From Brachypodium distachyon (lineage: Eukaryota > Streptophyta > Magnoliopsida > Poales > Poaceae): 64,000 nucleotides of DNA. The stretch spans positions 13,568,501 through 13,632,500 of the forward strand of contig NC_016132.3 of NCBI RefSeq assembly GCF_000005505.3, given 5' to 3'. The notes under the pieces are model-generated. The model was not told where the DNA came from and ran no database searches. It saw nothing but the letters and a program-made list of their open reading frames with translations. Positions 49,291 through 61,257 of this stretch are shown here, one piece after another (the first letter of the stretch is position 1; each line of letters starts with the position of its first letter). The translations under genes and the position numbers were made by a program.

Positions 49291-51442
49291 CACCCAAGGC
49301 AGTTTGCATATCCTGAAGGCTAAATTCTGTGAAGTTGATATCTTCATCAGATTTCACCAAAGATCATTCATTGCTCTATCAGCTAATGCAAGTTTGCACT
49401 GTCTCACAGCAAATGTGAATGTGACGGGCAGTGTGATGCTTTTTTTCCTGAAGAAAGAAGCGCTGCCCTAGTGCCCTGGCCCTTCTTTTGAAGGGAACTG
49501 GATCTCAGTAGAGAAATCAACAGTGCATTTCATATTGGTGGCATCTAAAGTTGCATCGATTTTTATATCGTGCTAATTTGCTAGAATCTCGATTCTTGAC
49601 CGAGATGTCAATAGATTGGTGATGATTCTTGTAAAGTCTGGTTATGTTATTTTTTGTACCATAATAGAGTTATTATCACCTTAGTCTTCCACCTACTACC
49701 TGTAGGATATTCTCATTCTTGACTACAGCCAGAATGTAATGGTGAATCAAGTCTATGTGCATACTTTTGACCTTTTTGTTTTGTCTGCACTGAATACTTA
49801 CTGCCTTTTGGAACAACTGGGCAATTGCCTGGTGATGATTCTGTGCACTTGTTTCATCATGGAGATGCTTCGAGACCATGTGTCCAAGCGCACATCAATG
49901 ATTGCTAAATCATCGAATGGAGCCGGATGTGAATCGATCTCGATGATCAAAGTGCAATTGAAGTCTCATTTCAGATCTGATCACTGTCTCTTTTCAGCTT
50001 GCTGGAAGCAGGTGAGGTCCCATGACTTGGACAAGCTAACATTTAGCCATTAACCATGTCCATGGAAAAGCCCTGACTAGGTAGGATCTCAGCACAAATC
50101 CTGCTGATACAAATAAACAAACATTACCTGTGACAGTGAGGAGGTTGAAGCAATGATGCTCCTTTGGTGATGGAGCTTAGGCTTTAACCAACTCAGTCAT
50201 CATCATGCTGCCCATTTTCTCCATGGCTGGCTAGCCCATTTGCTCTCTCTCGCCGTAGCTTTATCCGGTTATGACTTCGAGGCACCAAACCAGCAGGGCC
50301 CTACCTGGGGGGAAAATGTGTCTTGGCCATGTCTAAAAAGAGCCAGAAACCATCATCATCACCCTAATCTCCGTAATGATGTGTGTTAGGGGAGGTGGTG
50401 ATGGATCAACTCCTCCAAGATGCACTACTTGTGTACAAAGAAAATCACTGATTAATCAAATGGATGATCAAGACTAAAGCAAAGGTTTAGTAGTAAATAG
50501 CTCTCCTCCCCCTAAAACCTTCCTACCTTCTAGAGAGAGAAAAAACGCCTTTCGATTTCTTCTGCTACCAGGACAAGTCTGTAGGAGTAGATTATAGTCC
50601 TAAGCTACAATGCTACTGATAAGGCCGTACTAGTGACGTGTTGACACCAGGATGAACATCCCTAAAGGAAAAAAAAGGCAGCTCGAATAAACGAAGCATA
50701 AAGCTCTGTCTCTCTCTGAATTACTCCAGTACCTAATAATCGAACCGTCTGTGATATGCTTGTCACCTAAATTTTTTACAGGAATCAGTTCATCTACTAC
50801 ACGAATCGGAAAAAATTCCTGCGTTCCAAACAGGGTCTTAATCACACGCCACACTCTTCTGCAACCGGGATCGAACACGCAAATGAAAGCAGCCGGGGAT
50901 CACGAATCCTGGACGAAGAATTCTCAAGAACAGAGAAAGAAGGAATTTCAGGAATTAGGGTGATAAGATCTGGTATGTATTATTTGGAAAGGTGCTTTGG
51001 GCCTTTGGGGGGAGGTGCAACCGTGCAAGTGGTTCAGTAAAGCGCAGCAAATAAGAGAGCGAGGTGGAAAGAATTAGCGGGTCGATGGAATGCTTTTAGT
51101 TGCAAGCATCGGGTTCGATTCGATTCGATTCGCTGCCTGGTACATATCCGTTTCTTAACACGGTTTCGTGGTTGAATTTGTTGGGCAGATAACAATAATT
51201 CGATTTGAGTTGCAAGTGTACATGTTAATGGGGCACCACGTACTAGCCTGTAGCTTAGACGGAAGCTAAGCTAAGGGGAATCAATTGCTGTGCTTAAAAG
51301 GAAGATGTGGAATGTTCTTAAAGTACATTTATCTGTATGTTTTCCACCATTTGCATCTCCTAGAACTCCAGAAAGGTGGTGAAATTAATAGAAACAAATG
51401 GGTTGGATTTGGATACTATTATTTTCGAAATTGCATTGCAAA
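49291..51442. other. Spacer; no gene recognised
   Basis: Includes a 104-codon plus frame (49739-50053) and smaller ones without family motifs. AT-content and stop density look intergenic. A short ATTCG repeat (51116-51132) is the only repeat noticed. Confidence 0.4.
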
Positions 51443-51515
51443 GCGCCTGTAGCTCAGTGGATAGAGCGTCTGTTTCCTAAGCAGAAAGTCGTAGGTTCGA
51501 CCCCTACCTGGCGCG
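51443..51515 (+). tRNA. tRNA-Arg(CCU)
   Basis: A 73-base cloverleaf: acceptor GCGCCTG with CTGGCGC (one T-T mismatch), D arm GCTCAGTGGATAGAGC, anticodon stem TCTGT/GCAGA around loop TTCCTAA (anticodon CCT), and T arm GTAGG-TTCGACC-CCTAC. The internal promoters are visible: A box TAGCTCAGTGG and B box GGTTCGACCCC. No intron. A T4 run near 51533 can end Pol III transcription. The CCA end is not encoded, as expected for a nuclear gene. It decodes AGG arginine codons. Confidence 0.97.
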
Positions 51516-52194
51516 TCCTCCATTTCTAATTTTGTTGTTCACAATTAACTCTTTTTTTAGTAATAATCCTCTCGATTTACTTTTAATTACTCCGTACTTT
51601 TTCTGCTTTTTTGTTTTTTTAGAAAAATAGGGATTTTCCCGGCCCATTTTATTAATGAGACCAATAGTCATACAACGTCAAAACTGTGAAATGTTGAGCA
51701 AAACTTACACTGCCTTTTTCTAACCCCAACCCAATTAAACGAGACGTAGGTACTACCTGATAAGAATCTGAAACTCAATTGGAGCATGCATATATATCCA
51801 CAGGAGATGCTCCTCGATCAAAAGCTTGACACATCTCATAGCTATACTCTACATATGTATCATATCGATCCCCGGCCCTCATTAGTCATCTTGTCAAACA
51901 TGTACGACTACTAATCATCTAGTATAGCATATAGCATGCCCCAAAACGAAATCGCAACATTAGTCAAGTCAATCATTAACTGCAAAGTCACTTTTTTGGG
52001 GGTACTTAAAATTTGAACTACGTGCGTGACCAAGAGCTCTCTTCTCCTTGCAAAAGGTCAAAGTCCACAAAACTGTGGCTTGACGAAAAGATGTCTACCG
52101 GGCCACGGTTGGCGCCACGAGCCAATCACCAGACGGCCCCATATATAGAGACGATAGTCTATATAGTTTAAAGTTTATGATGGACACCAAACTG
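51516..52194. other. Intergenic, no gene recognised
   Basis: AT-rich with only short frames. Confidence 0.4.
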
Positions 52195-53792
52195 AATATT
52201 GCAGGGCTGCCGTGTGGCCGTGTGGCTGCGGTGAACGGCGAAGCGCGGCGCCACCACGCATGTGTTGTTGTCCCCCCACCCACCAAATCAATCCCCCTTC
52301 TTTTTGTTAACATATGTAGAGTGTAGAGCTAGTGCGTTTGCGAGTGAGTGAGTGAGAGAGGAGCGCCTAAATTAAAGTTAATTACCGGCTGAGTACTTTG
52401 CACATCTGATTAATAAACTGGGTGTGTATATTAGTTATCGTGGATCGATCGATTGATCCCCACAAACCGGCAATATAATGCAAGCACATGGGTGAGGTAG
52501 TATATGAAGACGACCCCCGGGCGCATAAATTAACAGCTCCCCTATGCGAACTAGCTTTGTAAGCCACACTTGTACTACTGCCCTTTGCTTTTAGCCTTTA
52601 GGCACAATCAAAATTGTTCGACCGGCCGGGCCGTGTGCTTTTTGTTGTGGCGCTGAAAAGGAAAATGATGGTTTTCTTTTTCGTGCGGATGGTAATGACA
52701 GGCATGTGCGTGCCAATGCATGTGTGAGATGATCGAGGCGTTTGTTATTGATGAGTTGAGTGTCTTCTTTTCGATCGATTTGGTGATTATTGTCTGATGG
52801 ATGGATGTGATTTTACTCCAGCTTAGTTTAGTGCCACTCTAGCTGCTCTACCAAGCTGGAGTAGCTAAGACTAAGAGGGTGATGATTAATTGAATTATTG
52901 CTTCGGCTTCGAGTTTGCTATTAAGGGAAAACCTCGCGCGCGCGGCCGTGGCTACACGTTGGCACTCTATATAGCTATAATAGTCTAGCTACAACGACGA
53001 TGAGTCGTGCAGATACTAGCTGTTGTACTCGATCAAAGGCGCTAGAGCGTATATACGCGATTAAAGGCGCCATGCATGTGTACACGTGTGCGGCAGCTCG
53101 ATCCGTCGTCGTCTCGTCCCGTCCCGGCATGCATCCCGTCGATCGTCCGGCCACGGCCATGCATGCATCTATCTTCTCGCCGCGCGGCGCCGGGAAGAAA
53201 GCAAGTAAAAGTGACCGGCCGTGTGCCACTGGCCCTGGCCCGTCCGTGCAAAAGTTTGGATAGATAACAGACAAGTCGGTCAGGGACCCGGCCATTGCAC
53301 CGCGCGCTTTGGCTCTTGGGCTGCGTAGACACGACCGCGAAATGAGCTCCGGGGAGCACAAATCGACATTGGTCGGGGGGAATCTGGGTCTGGCTCTGGC
53401 TGGCTGCAGGCTCCGGTTCCTGGTCCGGCCGTGGCGCCTGGAAAGTTAAAAAAATTAACCCGTGTTGGCCGGGTCGATGGATGACTGACGCCGCCGATCG
53501 AGCCTGCAGGGGACAACATGGACGCATCCCGGTCGGCCTGATCAGGGTTCCTTATAATAAGAGTGGCATATATACGTGCGTGCGTGTTGATGGCTTGATG
53601 CTCAGGGCCATGCATGCCACTGATCCCCTGCATGCATCCCCCTGGATTGTCTGGTGTCCGTCCAATATAATCACGAGTTAATTACCATGCATTTCTCCCG
53701 ATTTTAACTCCAACTTAAACCGTTGCCACGCGAACCGTCACTTGAAGGCCCCACGGCCGGGGCGGGGGAGAAAATGACGCCAATTGCACTAA

Positions 53793-54112
53793 CAGCTCGT
53801 TTGGCACCCCTCATTTCATTTCATTTGGTCCAAATGAAATGAAATCTAATTTTTGGTATGGTTTCATTTGGTTGAATTTGAATTTCGGATTCAAAAATCA
53901 TGTTTGTTTACCGGATAGATTTGTAGAGTTAGAGACAATTACAGAGAAATGATGGCTTGTAAAGAGGAATTGAGCTTAGTGGTATTGTGATTCTATGAAA
54001 TTCAAAATTGAATTCATGTAGTCAATTTCGTGCCAACCAAAACAAGTTAGTTTCTAGAATTCAAAATAAATTTCACAATTTTAGTTTCAAATGATGGGTG
54101 GCAAACAAGCTG
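53793..54112. mobile_element. Tourist-like MITE, 320 bp, TSD TAA
   Basis: Terminal CAGCTCGTTTGGCACCCCTC and, reversed, CAGCTTGTTTGCCACCCATC, flanked by TAA at 53790-53792 and 54113-54115. A TAA duplication points to the PIF/Harbinger superfamily. It is absent from the matching part of unit 2. Confidence 0.8.
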
Positions 54113-55153
54113 TAAGCGTCATGCTTCACTAGTGGGTAAAGGGAAATTAAAGCACGTAAAAAAAAAGATGTGCCACGGGGTGACGGACGGCGGAGGAGGA
54201 GAAAGAGGTTAGAAAACGATAAAGTGAAGATCAAAGTGGAGTATGTTTTCTCCCGATCGCTTGGACCAAGACCCAATGCTTCATTTAAAAGCTTGACTAG
54301 TGACTAAATTGGAAATAATGCCAACTTAACCGGACAAGAAAGAGTCCATGAAAACAAAAGGCCTCGGGTCGTTTTCTCAGCCCCGGCTGGGCGCATTTGC
54401 AACGAGTCCAGATGAGTAGACGACCGAGAGACCACCGTGCACTACACTACAGTAGCACACGTCCATGATCCAAATGCAGCTGTCCCAAATAGTAGTTTTG
54501 AACTGATCGAGGTCGGCATCGTCGGCCCCGCAACACGAATCTCCATGCATGCCATGCCAAGCCAAGCCAATGGCATGCAGCTCTCGGGCGCCGTTCGACG
54601 CCGCCTCGTGAATCCATCCACAAAGCTCCCTGCCCTACTTGCTCCTGGTGTTTTTGTTCGTTTGTTTGTTGTGTTATCTGTTTTGATTTGAATCCAAGCT
54701 TTGGCTTAGTTCGAAGTAAAATACACACTGCAGGAGTGGGCGAGCAAGGAAAAAGCTAGGAGTTCTGTGAGAATGAAGTGGGTTTTCTAAATGTTTTGTT
54801 GAGTATTGAAACCACCAATCTATATCATCCGATAGTAGTACTAACCACCTATAGCTAGCTCCATTTCATCATGACTGGTGGGTGGTACAAAGCTTTGTTA
54901 TACATTTCCATAACCAAACAAAAAAAACAAAAAAAAGGAGAAAATTCTCCTAGCAACTAGAAAAATATGCATGACCATCTTCAAAAATAAAAATCAGTAT
55001 GCCCATACCATAATTTCATACACAAATCCATCCACTATCCATTATCTATAAGACTAGGAGGAGAAAAGTATTGTACGAATATGTTACTACTATGAGCATC
55101 TAATAAAACACAAAAGGCCACATCTAAGAAAAAAAAGCGCACCGAGAATTGGC

Positions 55154-55160
55154 TATATAA
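55154..55160 (+). promoter_or_regulatory. TATA box of DUF761 gene 1
   Basis: CTATATAAAC about 105 bp before the ATG. The second gene has CTATATAAAC in the same place, so the core promoter was duplicated and kept. Confidence 0.8.
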
Positions 55161-55258
55161 ACCCGTCCTCCGCCTCGCCTCTGCCAAGTGCTCTCTCGCA
55201 AACACTCTCCACCTTCCTTCCTCCTTCCGAGATTCCAAAAACCCAAAGCCCACGAGCC

Positions 55259-56074
55259 ATGGCCGCGCCGGCGGGAGCAGCGCTGCGCCTTCGCCTCCTC
55301 TTCCGGATGCTTCGGGTGGGGGAGCTCCTGGCCCTGGCCGTGCTCCTCTCCTGGTCCTCCACCCGCGCGCCCTCCGCCGCCGCCGCCGCCGCCCGCGCCG
55401 CCGGGTCTCTCCTCTTCTCACCGCGCTTCGTCTTCGTCCTCGGCAACGCCATCGTCCTCCTCCTCCTTGCCCTCTCCAAGCGCCAGGCCCAGGATCCGTC
55501 CTTCTCCTCCTCATCCTCCTCCAGCAGCCAGATCCCCACGGCCGCCGCCAGCTTCCCTTCGTTCCCAGCGCCGGCGCCGATTGCGGCGGAGCCCGTGGTC
55601 CCCGTGGTCCCGATGGCCCCCGCTGCCCCCGCGGCGAAGGCGGCCATGGAGACGGTGTTCGAGGAGGAGGAGGTCGCGAAGCCGCCGGCCGCGGTTTCTT
55701 CGCCGGAGGCGGACGCGCGGCGCGTCGTGGGGAACAACGGCAAGGCGCGCGCGCCGAGGCGGAGCAGGTCGGAGAAGATGGGCCGCGCGTCGTCGCCGGA
55801 GACGATGATGACGATGATGCCGGCGGCGATGATGCGGCGCTCGGAGTCGGACAACGGGCGGCGGCCACGGCGGCGGTCGTCGGCCACTGCGCGGGACGTC
55901 GTGGGCGCGGACGGGCGTGGGTGGGGGAAGGAGGACGCGGACGAGTTCCGGCGGACGGTTGAGGCGTTCATCGCCAGGCAGACGCGGTTCCACCGCGAGG
56001 AGGAGTCGTCCATGGCCGTCGTCTTCCCCGGCGCCGCCGGCCGCCGAGACACCGCTCTTGTTGTCGTCGAGTAA
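55259..56074 (+). CDS. DUF4408/DUF761 membrane-anchored protein, gene 1
   Basis: A 271-residue single-exon gene, very GC-rich. The N-terminus has basic residues and then two hydrophobic segments (about 18-34 and 55-73; LLALAVLLSW and FVLGNAIVLLLLAL), the DUF4408 type. A long low-complexity Ala/Pro/Ser/Glu middle follows, with a basic patch ARAPRRSRSEKMGR. The end carries DEFRRTVEAFIARQTRF, the DUF761 helix. The function of the family is unknown; members are plant-specific and small. Residues 1-75 and the C-terminal helix are nearly unchanged in the second gene, and the middle differs by indels of whole codons. ATG follows GAGCC. Confidence 0.9.
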   Translation: MAAPAGAALRLRLLFRMLRVGELLALAVLLSWSSTRAPSAAAAAARAAGSLLFSPRFVFVLGNAIVLLLLALSKRQAQDPSFSSSSSSSSQIPTAAASFPSFPAPAPIAAEPVVPVVPMAPAAPAAKAAMETVFEEEEVAKPPAAVSSPEADARRVVGNNGKARAPRRSRSEKMGRASSPETMMTMMPAAMMRRSESDNGRRPRRRSSATARDVVGADGRGWGKEDADEFRRTVEAFIARQTRFHREEESSMAVVFPGAAGRRDTALVVVE

Positions 56075-57398
56075 TGATAAGCCGATGATGCGTCCTGCGG
56101 GAAGAAGAAAAGAAAAAAAAACTACTATGTGCAAAGTACATAAAGGGATTAAGGAACAAGTTCTCGTTGCCTAGCTAATTAAGCTTCTTCTTTCCTCTTC
56201 TTCCTTTTTTTGACGAGAGCTAAGCTCGTGGTTCTATTCCAGCCGTTGGATCGTTGTAACCCGACGGACTGGATCGCTCGTGATGCTTATACTGAATCTA
56301 CTGTAGCGAACGAAACACCATTCCTCTGTCTTCTCTGCATCCCATGGTTCAATTCAAAACCACGACAGTGCTATATTCGACGAGTCTTTTTCGACAGCAA
56401 GAAGACATCGTCGAGCAATTGATTTGGATGTCCCGAAAAATCAATTCCAAGTCACGGGACAGGATAAACAAACAAAATTTCTCCATCCACCAGAATCAGA
56501 TGCCAGGAATAAAGATAAACTCGAACCCTGCCCTAATAATGGATTATTTTATCATTGCCTCTCACTCACCACGATATTATTACTGCATCATGAGCACAAG
56601 AACGACATGAGAGTAAACAAACTATCACTGCGTGTTGGGTTGTTCTATTGACAGCAACACGCCAATTAACAGGAACGTGCATGCAGAGGCAGCAGCAGTA
56701 GTAGTACAAATGGCCGTGCAGAAAGTTCATCTTGGACAGAGGTTTCCCGGACATATGAGCTGACGGGTGTTGATCTGACGGGTCACGCACGGGGCGCGGC
56801 ACAAATCGGCAAAGCGTTCCATTGCTCCATTTGTCCCGCTCCCTTGGTTGTTTCGGTCCCGCTCCCTTTTTAACCTTGGGATGTGAAGTGACCCGTCGTG
56901 GCGTCGCCCATCCATCCGTGGACACACGGCTCTTGCGTGTGGAGCGCGCGACACACTTGCCTCAACACTGTTCATTTGCGACTGATCCTCGCAAAGTTTT
57001 TCTTCTTCTTCTTCTTCTTCTTCTTCAAAGTAATACGATGGCTGGCATTCAATTTGTACTCGATTAAACGGAGAGAACCACTGCATCCGTGGCGGTCATT
57101 GCTCGGAACCACCACTTTTCGGGACGATTCAGGTATGTTGGATTGTTTCTTCCGTTTTTTGTTATTATTGAAAAATAACTATTTTTTAGTCGATGATAAC
57201 AATTTTTTGAATCAACCATCGAAATTCGTGTAAGATTAATGTAGATCTGATGGTAAGAAAATTTTTATTTGATGGTTAGCATTGTCGACTGAGAAATAAT
57301 TATTTGTTAGACGACTGAGAAATAAACACATTTAGAGTTGATTCACTTGTCAACGCACAGAAACCGGACACGTCGTGGCGAAGTCTGGCTCGGATTTA
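56075..57398. other. 3' flank and spacer
   Basis: 56075-56480 aligns to the 3' flank of gene 2. After it come AT-rich DNA and a (TTC)n run at about 57001-57026. No gene recognised. Confidence 0.5.
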
Positions 57399-57632
57399 AG
57401 GGCTTGTTTGGTTTGATGCCAACACTAACCAAGCCAAAATATTGACAACCAATATTATTTTGGCACTTGTTTGGTTTGTGGCCAAAAATTTGGTTGCCAA
57501 CATGCCCTCACTCATCTCTCTCACATAATCTTGCCAAATAGTTGGCATAGCGTGGGTTGAGAAATCCTTTGCCAAAAAATTGGCTACCTTGATTTTGGTA
57601 GGGTTTTGTGGGACACAAACCAAACACACCCC
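57399..57632. mobile_element. MITE with GGG(C/T)TGTTTGGTTTG ends
   Basis: The left end GGGCTTGTTTGGTTTG and the right end (inverted) GGGTGTGTTTGGTTTG form a TIR of about 16 bp with two mismatches. No convincing target duplication was found, so the superfamily is open (Tourist or hAT). Confidence 0.6.
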
Positions 57633-57969
57633 GAAGATCCTCTCATCTTCTCTCGTGATGGCGAGCGGATGTTTGGATGACGATGGTGACTCAGCTGGCG
57701 TCGCCATGAGACCTTACCTTGCCCTCGAGGTTCGCCTCGGCCGGCTCATTTCTTTTACTTACGGGAATCGGCGAATAGCGGCGGCGTAATGGACAACACG
57801 GCGACATTCTTCCCCCGAGTCTGGCCGGCCATGCGCCGCCGCCGCGCCGCTTTTCCCCTTCTCCTTCGAACTCGAATCCTTGGCACGAACCAATCAACCG
57901 ATGGCCCCTTGGATGGTACAGTTTGTGGGTGTAGTTTGTGTTTTAGCAGGATACCAAACTTAACAATTA
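57633..57969. other. Spacer; no gene recognised
   Basis: Short frames only, for example 69 codons from 57580 and 66 from 57789; no motifs. Confidence 0.4.
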
Positions 57970-60474
57970 GGAGTACTCTGCTGCGGTGAACGGCGAAGCG
58001 GCGCCACCATGCACGTGTTGGCCCCCCACCACCAAATCCCCTCTTTTTGTCAACATGTGTAGAGTAAAGCTCGCAGTCCGTCCGTGTGCGAGTGAGAGAG
58101 AAGGAGCCAAAAGTTACCGGCCACTAGCTTTGCACCTGACTGCACTAATAAACTCGCTATATACATTGGTTACCGTGCATCAATCGAGTTCCGGCATGCA
58201 ACCTCCCGTGCACATGGGTGAGATCGTAGACGAAGACGACCGGGCGCATAATTAACAGTCTCCCTAGTGAAGTAGCACTAGCTTTAAGCCAAGCTAGCCT
58301 TTGCTTTAGCCTTTATGCGCAATCAAATTCTTGGACGGTTCGACCCGGGCCGTGCGTGCGTGTGCTTGTGAAAAGAGAAATCAGAGCTCCTGTGAAATCT
58401 CAAGGGGTGCTTCTCTTTTTCGTGCGATGGCAATGACGGGCATGTGCGGTGAGATCAATCAGGGCGTTTGTTGAGCTGAGTGTTTTCTTTCGGACGTGGT
58501 GATGGATCAGATGGCCGGATGGGATTTTACTCGAGCTTAGTTTTAGTAAGTGGCATGCACTCTAGCCCGCACGTCTAGCTAGCTACCAAGCTCAAAGCTC
58601 TTGATTTGTTATCAGGCGCGAAGCTCGCATCGGCTCGTGGCTACACGTCGGCACTACGAACAGCTAACTTTTTGGCTAGCCAAAAAGACCCGTGCAGGCT
58701 GTTGTCTCGAGTGCGTCTGGACGCGTCTCATCGGTCGATCGTCGCCGTCCGGCCGCTCGATCCTGCATGCATACTCGATAGCACCGGGACAAAATTAAAG
58801 GAGCCATGCATGCATGCATGCAGCACACGTGTGCGTCGCTCCGCCGTCTGCACCTAGCTCGTAGTACGTAACTCCGGCCGGTCGTCATGTCCCGTCGACG
58901 ATATATATCATCCCGCCGAGCGGCACGGCGCCGATGGATCGATGGAGGGAATAAAGCAAGCAAGTGGAGAGCGGAGTGTAAGTAAACCAACCAAAAGTAC
59001 AGGTACCAAACCATGGGCGGGCGAAAAGAAAGGCTCGAGAGAAAGAAGGAGACTACGTTGGGGCAAAAGAACGGTCGATCTAACGATTTGCGCTACCTAC
59101 TCGACACGGCGCGTGCTCGCTAGCTTGTCTCGTCGATCAGATCGGTAGATTGTTTACCCGCAAAAAAGAAAAAAGAAAAAAAAAATCTGTAGGTTGTTGC
59201 CCTGTCCTGTGGCTGTGTGTCAGGGTCTGAGCTGAGTGTTCGTGCGGAGGACTGACGCCGGGCGGCGGGCAGAGTTGTTCGTTGCCATGCACGAGCCACG
59301 TGATCCAACGACGGTTCACTGTCGAGCACGTACCGGCTCCTGTATGCATCTGCGTATAATACGTCCATTCAAATGGATCTTCTCGTCTGTCCCAAATATA
59401 GTTTGAACTTATCGAGGCCCGCATCTTCGGTGCTCGGCCTCGCGCGCGCACGACACCAATCTCCAGGCCCGAGCCAAGCCAACGGAATGCATGCAGGGTT
59501 GGTGCCTGTCGGGCCTGGGCACCGGTCGGTCGGTCGAGCAACACCGCTACGTGCCTCGATCGTGTTTGTCAAGTTTACCTTATCTGCTTAATTGATGATT
59601 TGAACTAAAACCCGGCCGGCTCAGTTCAAACAGTCGTGCCTTGTGCGAGTGCGAGACCCAGAAAGGATTCGTCCTCAATAACTTCTGTCGACAATGTTGA
59701 CACCAACCAACCACACCAATCATTGCCATCATCCTATGATCCTATCGTCGCTCAACACCTCGCTCATCGTACTAAAGCTCAATCTTTCCTCCCGAGTATG
59801 CCCATGCAACAACATTCTCTTGGAGATTTTTTACGAGATTTTTTACGGTACCTGGTACTTAAAAAAAGATTGGATCGGGAGTACCGATTAAACCTAACCG
59901 TCTATTTTGAAGGGTAGTTTAGACTTTGACCTGTGCTGGCGGCGGGATAATCCCGGATTATAATTGTTTACCAAATTCTCGATAGTTGATTATCCAAAAA
60001 GGAACCGTCTCAATCTTCGATTGGGCGACGCGGTGAAATAAAAGGAAACCGCCTCTCCAATTCTTCATCCCAATCGAGCGAAGGCCATCGCGCCGGCGTG
60101 GCAAATCCTTCCTGTCCAGTGCTGACCACCGCCTCTTCCTCGCACTTACAGTCGTTCCTAGTAATTCCTACTATGTTCTGGACATGCCAAATGCAACCGC
60201 TTCATATCAAATCAACATCCTACGGGGAGCCGAGGTGGTAGGTTCCGCTCTCTTGTGATCAGGGGACGTGCGGATCGACTGCCGGTCGCCGGCATGCCTC
60301 CCTGCGCCCGCCTTCCCTGGATTAGCATGCATGCCCCTACGGCCCTACCTCCGTACACCCGTTCTGCTCGATGACCCGCGACCGCGTTCACTCGCGCCTG
60401 TGGTGGATCAAACCCGGTTACACTGCACGCCTCAGATTTGGAGTTCATCTCAAGACTAAAATGATCACTGCGAA

Positions 60475-60761
60475 CTGAGCCTAACTCAGGTGGTTGGTTC
60501 CTTGTGGTGGAACCAGCCCACCCAGGTTCGAGTGCCAAACTTGGCATGGGTGTTTGCATTTCCTGGATTTATTTCAGGCTTTGACCGGCATTGTTCTTTC
60601 AGTGGGAGTGACGTACCCGTCAACTACGAGGCGCCTGTGGTGACTTCGTCAATCTCAAGATGATCGGCCGGTGTCGCAGTCTCTCGGAGGTGCTCATAGG
60701 GATACGGTGAGTGCATGTGCGTGTGTGTGAGTGCTTGCGTCTGTATTGTGTTTCCTAAGAA
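60475..60761 (+). mobile_element. tRNA-derived SINE, 287 bp
   Basis: The head is tRNA-like: TGAGCCTAACTCAGGTGG (A-box-like) and GGTTCGAGTGC (B box). The 3' part is GGTGAGTGCATGTGCGTGTG...CTTGCGTCTGTATTGTGTTT, typical of grass Au-like SINEs, ending in A-rich sequence. Direct repeats AAAATGATCACTGCGAA (60458-60474) and AAAATGATCACGGCAAA (60762-60778) match at 15 of 17 bases and are the target duplication. Confidence 0.85.
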
Positions 60762-61142
60762 AAAATGATCACGGCAAATGGTTATTAGTAGAATGTTTTT
60801 AATCTTTTTCTTATCGAGTCCGGAAGATTTACTTGAGAAAAAAAAGCTTACTAAAAATATATGGTGGTAAAATTACAATTTTGCACTTTTTTGGAGGCAC
60901 TCCACTCATTTTTTAGACAGTACTCCACTAGATTTGCAATGGAATACCGGAAAATATTAGCCTTCCGATCCGAACGAATGGATGTCCCATATTAATTTCG
61001 GGGTACCGTAAAAGAACTCTTCCCTTAGAGAAATCCACCATTAAGTAGTAGGATCACTCAACTCAAAAGGCCACAGAGTATTATTGACTAAGACTAACAC
61101 CACTACTAAACACAGTAGGCAAGCCTAATACTATTATTTGCC

Positions 61143-61150
61143 TATATAAA
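61143..61150 (+). promoter_or_regulatory. TATA box of DUF761 gene 2
   Basis: CTATATAAACCCC about 115 bp before the ATG, matching the first gene's promoter. Confidence 0.8.
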
Positions 61151-61257
61151 CCCCTCGTCCACCTAGTGCCACACACTCCAGTCTCCATCCGCCCCTTGGC
61201 TTCCAAAAACCGAAAGCAGAGCAAAGCCCAAACCCAGAACCAATCACCAGACCAGCC

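Larger units (their letters stand above)
52195..56480. repeat. Second segmental duplication, unit 1 (DUF761 block)
   Basis: Matches 57970-62470. Landmarks in order: GCGGTGAACGGCGAAGCG, GCACATGGGTGAG, GACGACC-CGGGCGCATAA, TTTTTCGTGCG, the TCCCAAATA-TAGTTTGAAC-type stretch with CGAATCTCC/CCAATCTCC and AGCCAAGCCAA, the DUF761 gene, and TGGATCGCTCGTGATGCT in the 3' flank. The ~3 kb before the gene is noncoding yet alignable, so it may hold regulatory DNA. Confidence 0.85.

Noticed and set aside
53042..53633. Minus-strand frames of up to 161 codons in the noncoding part of the second duplication
   Set aside because: The aligned region of unit 2 (58620-59370) does not preserve these frames.
55035..56134. 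Antisense frames of 200-300 codons opposite the DUF761 gene
   Set aside because: Low-complexity shadows of a GC-rich gene. The plus-strand frame has the conserved domains, a TATA box and an intact paralog.
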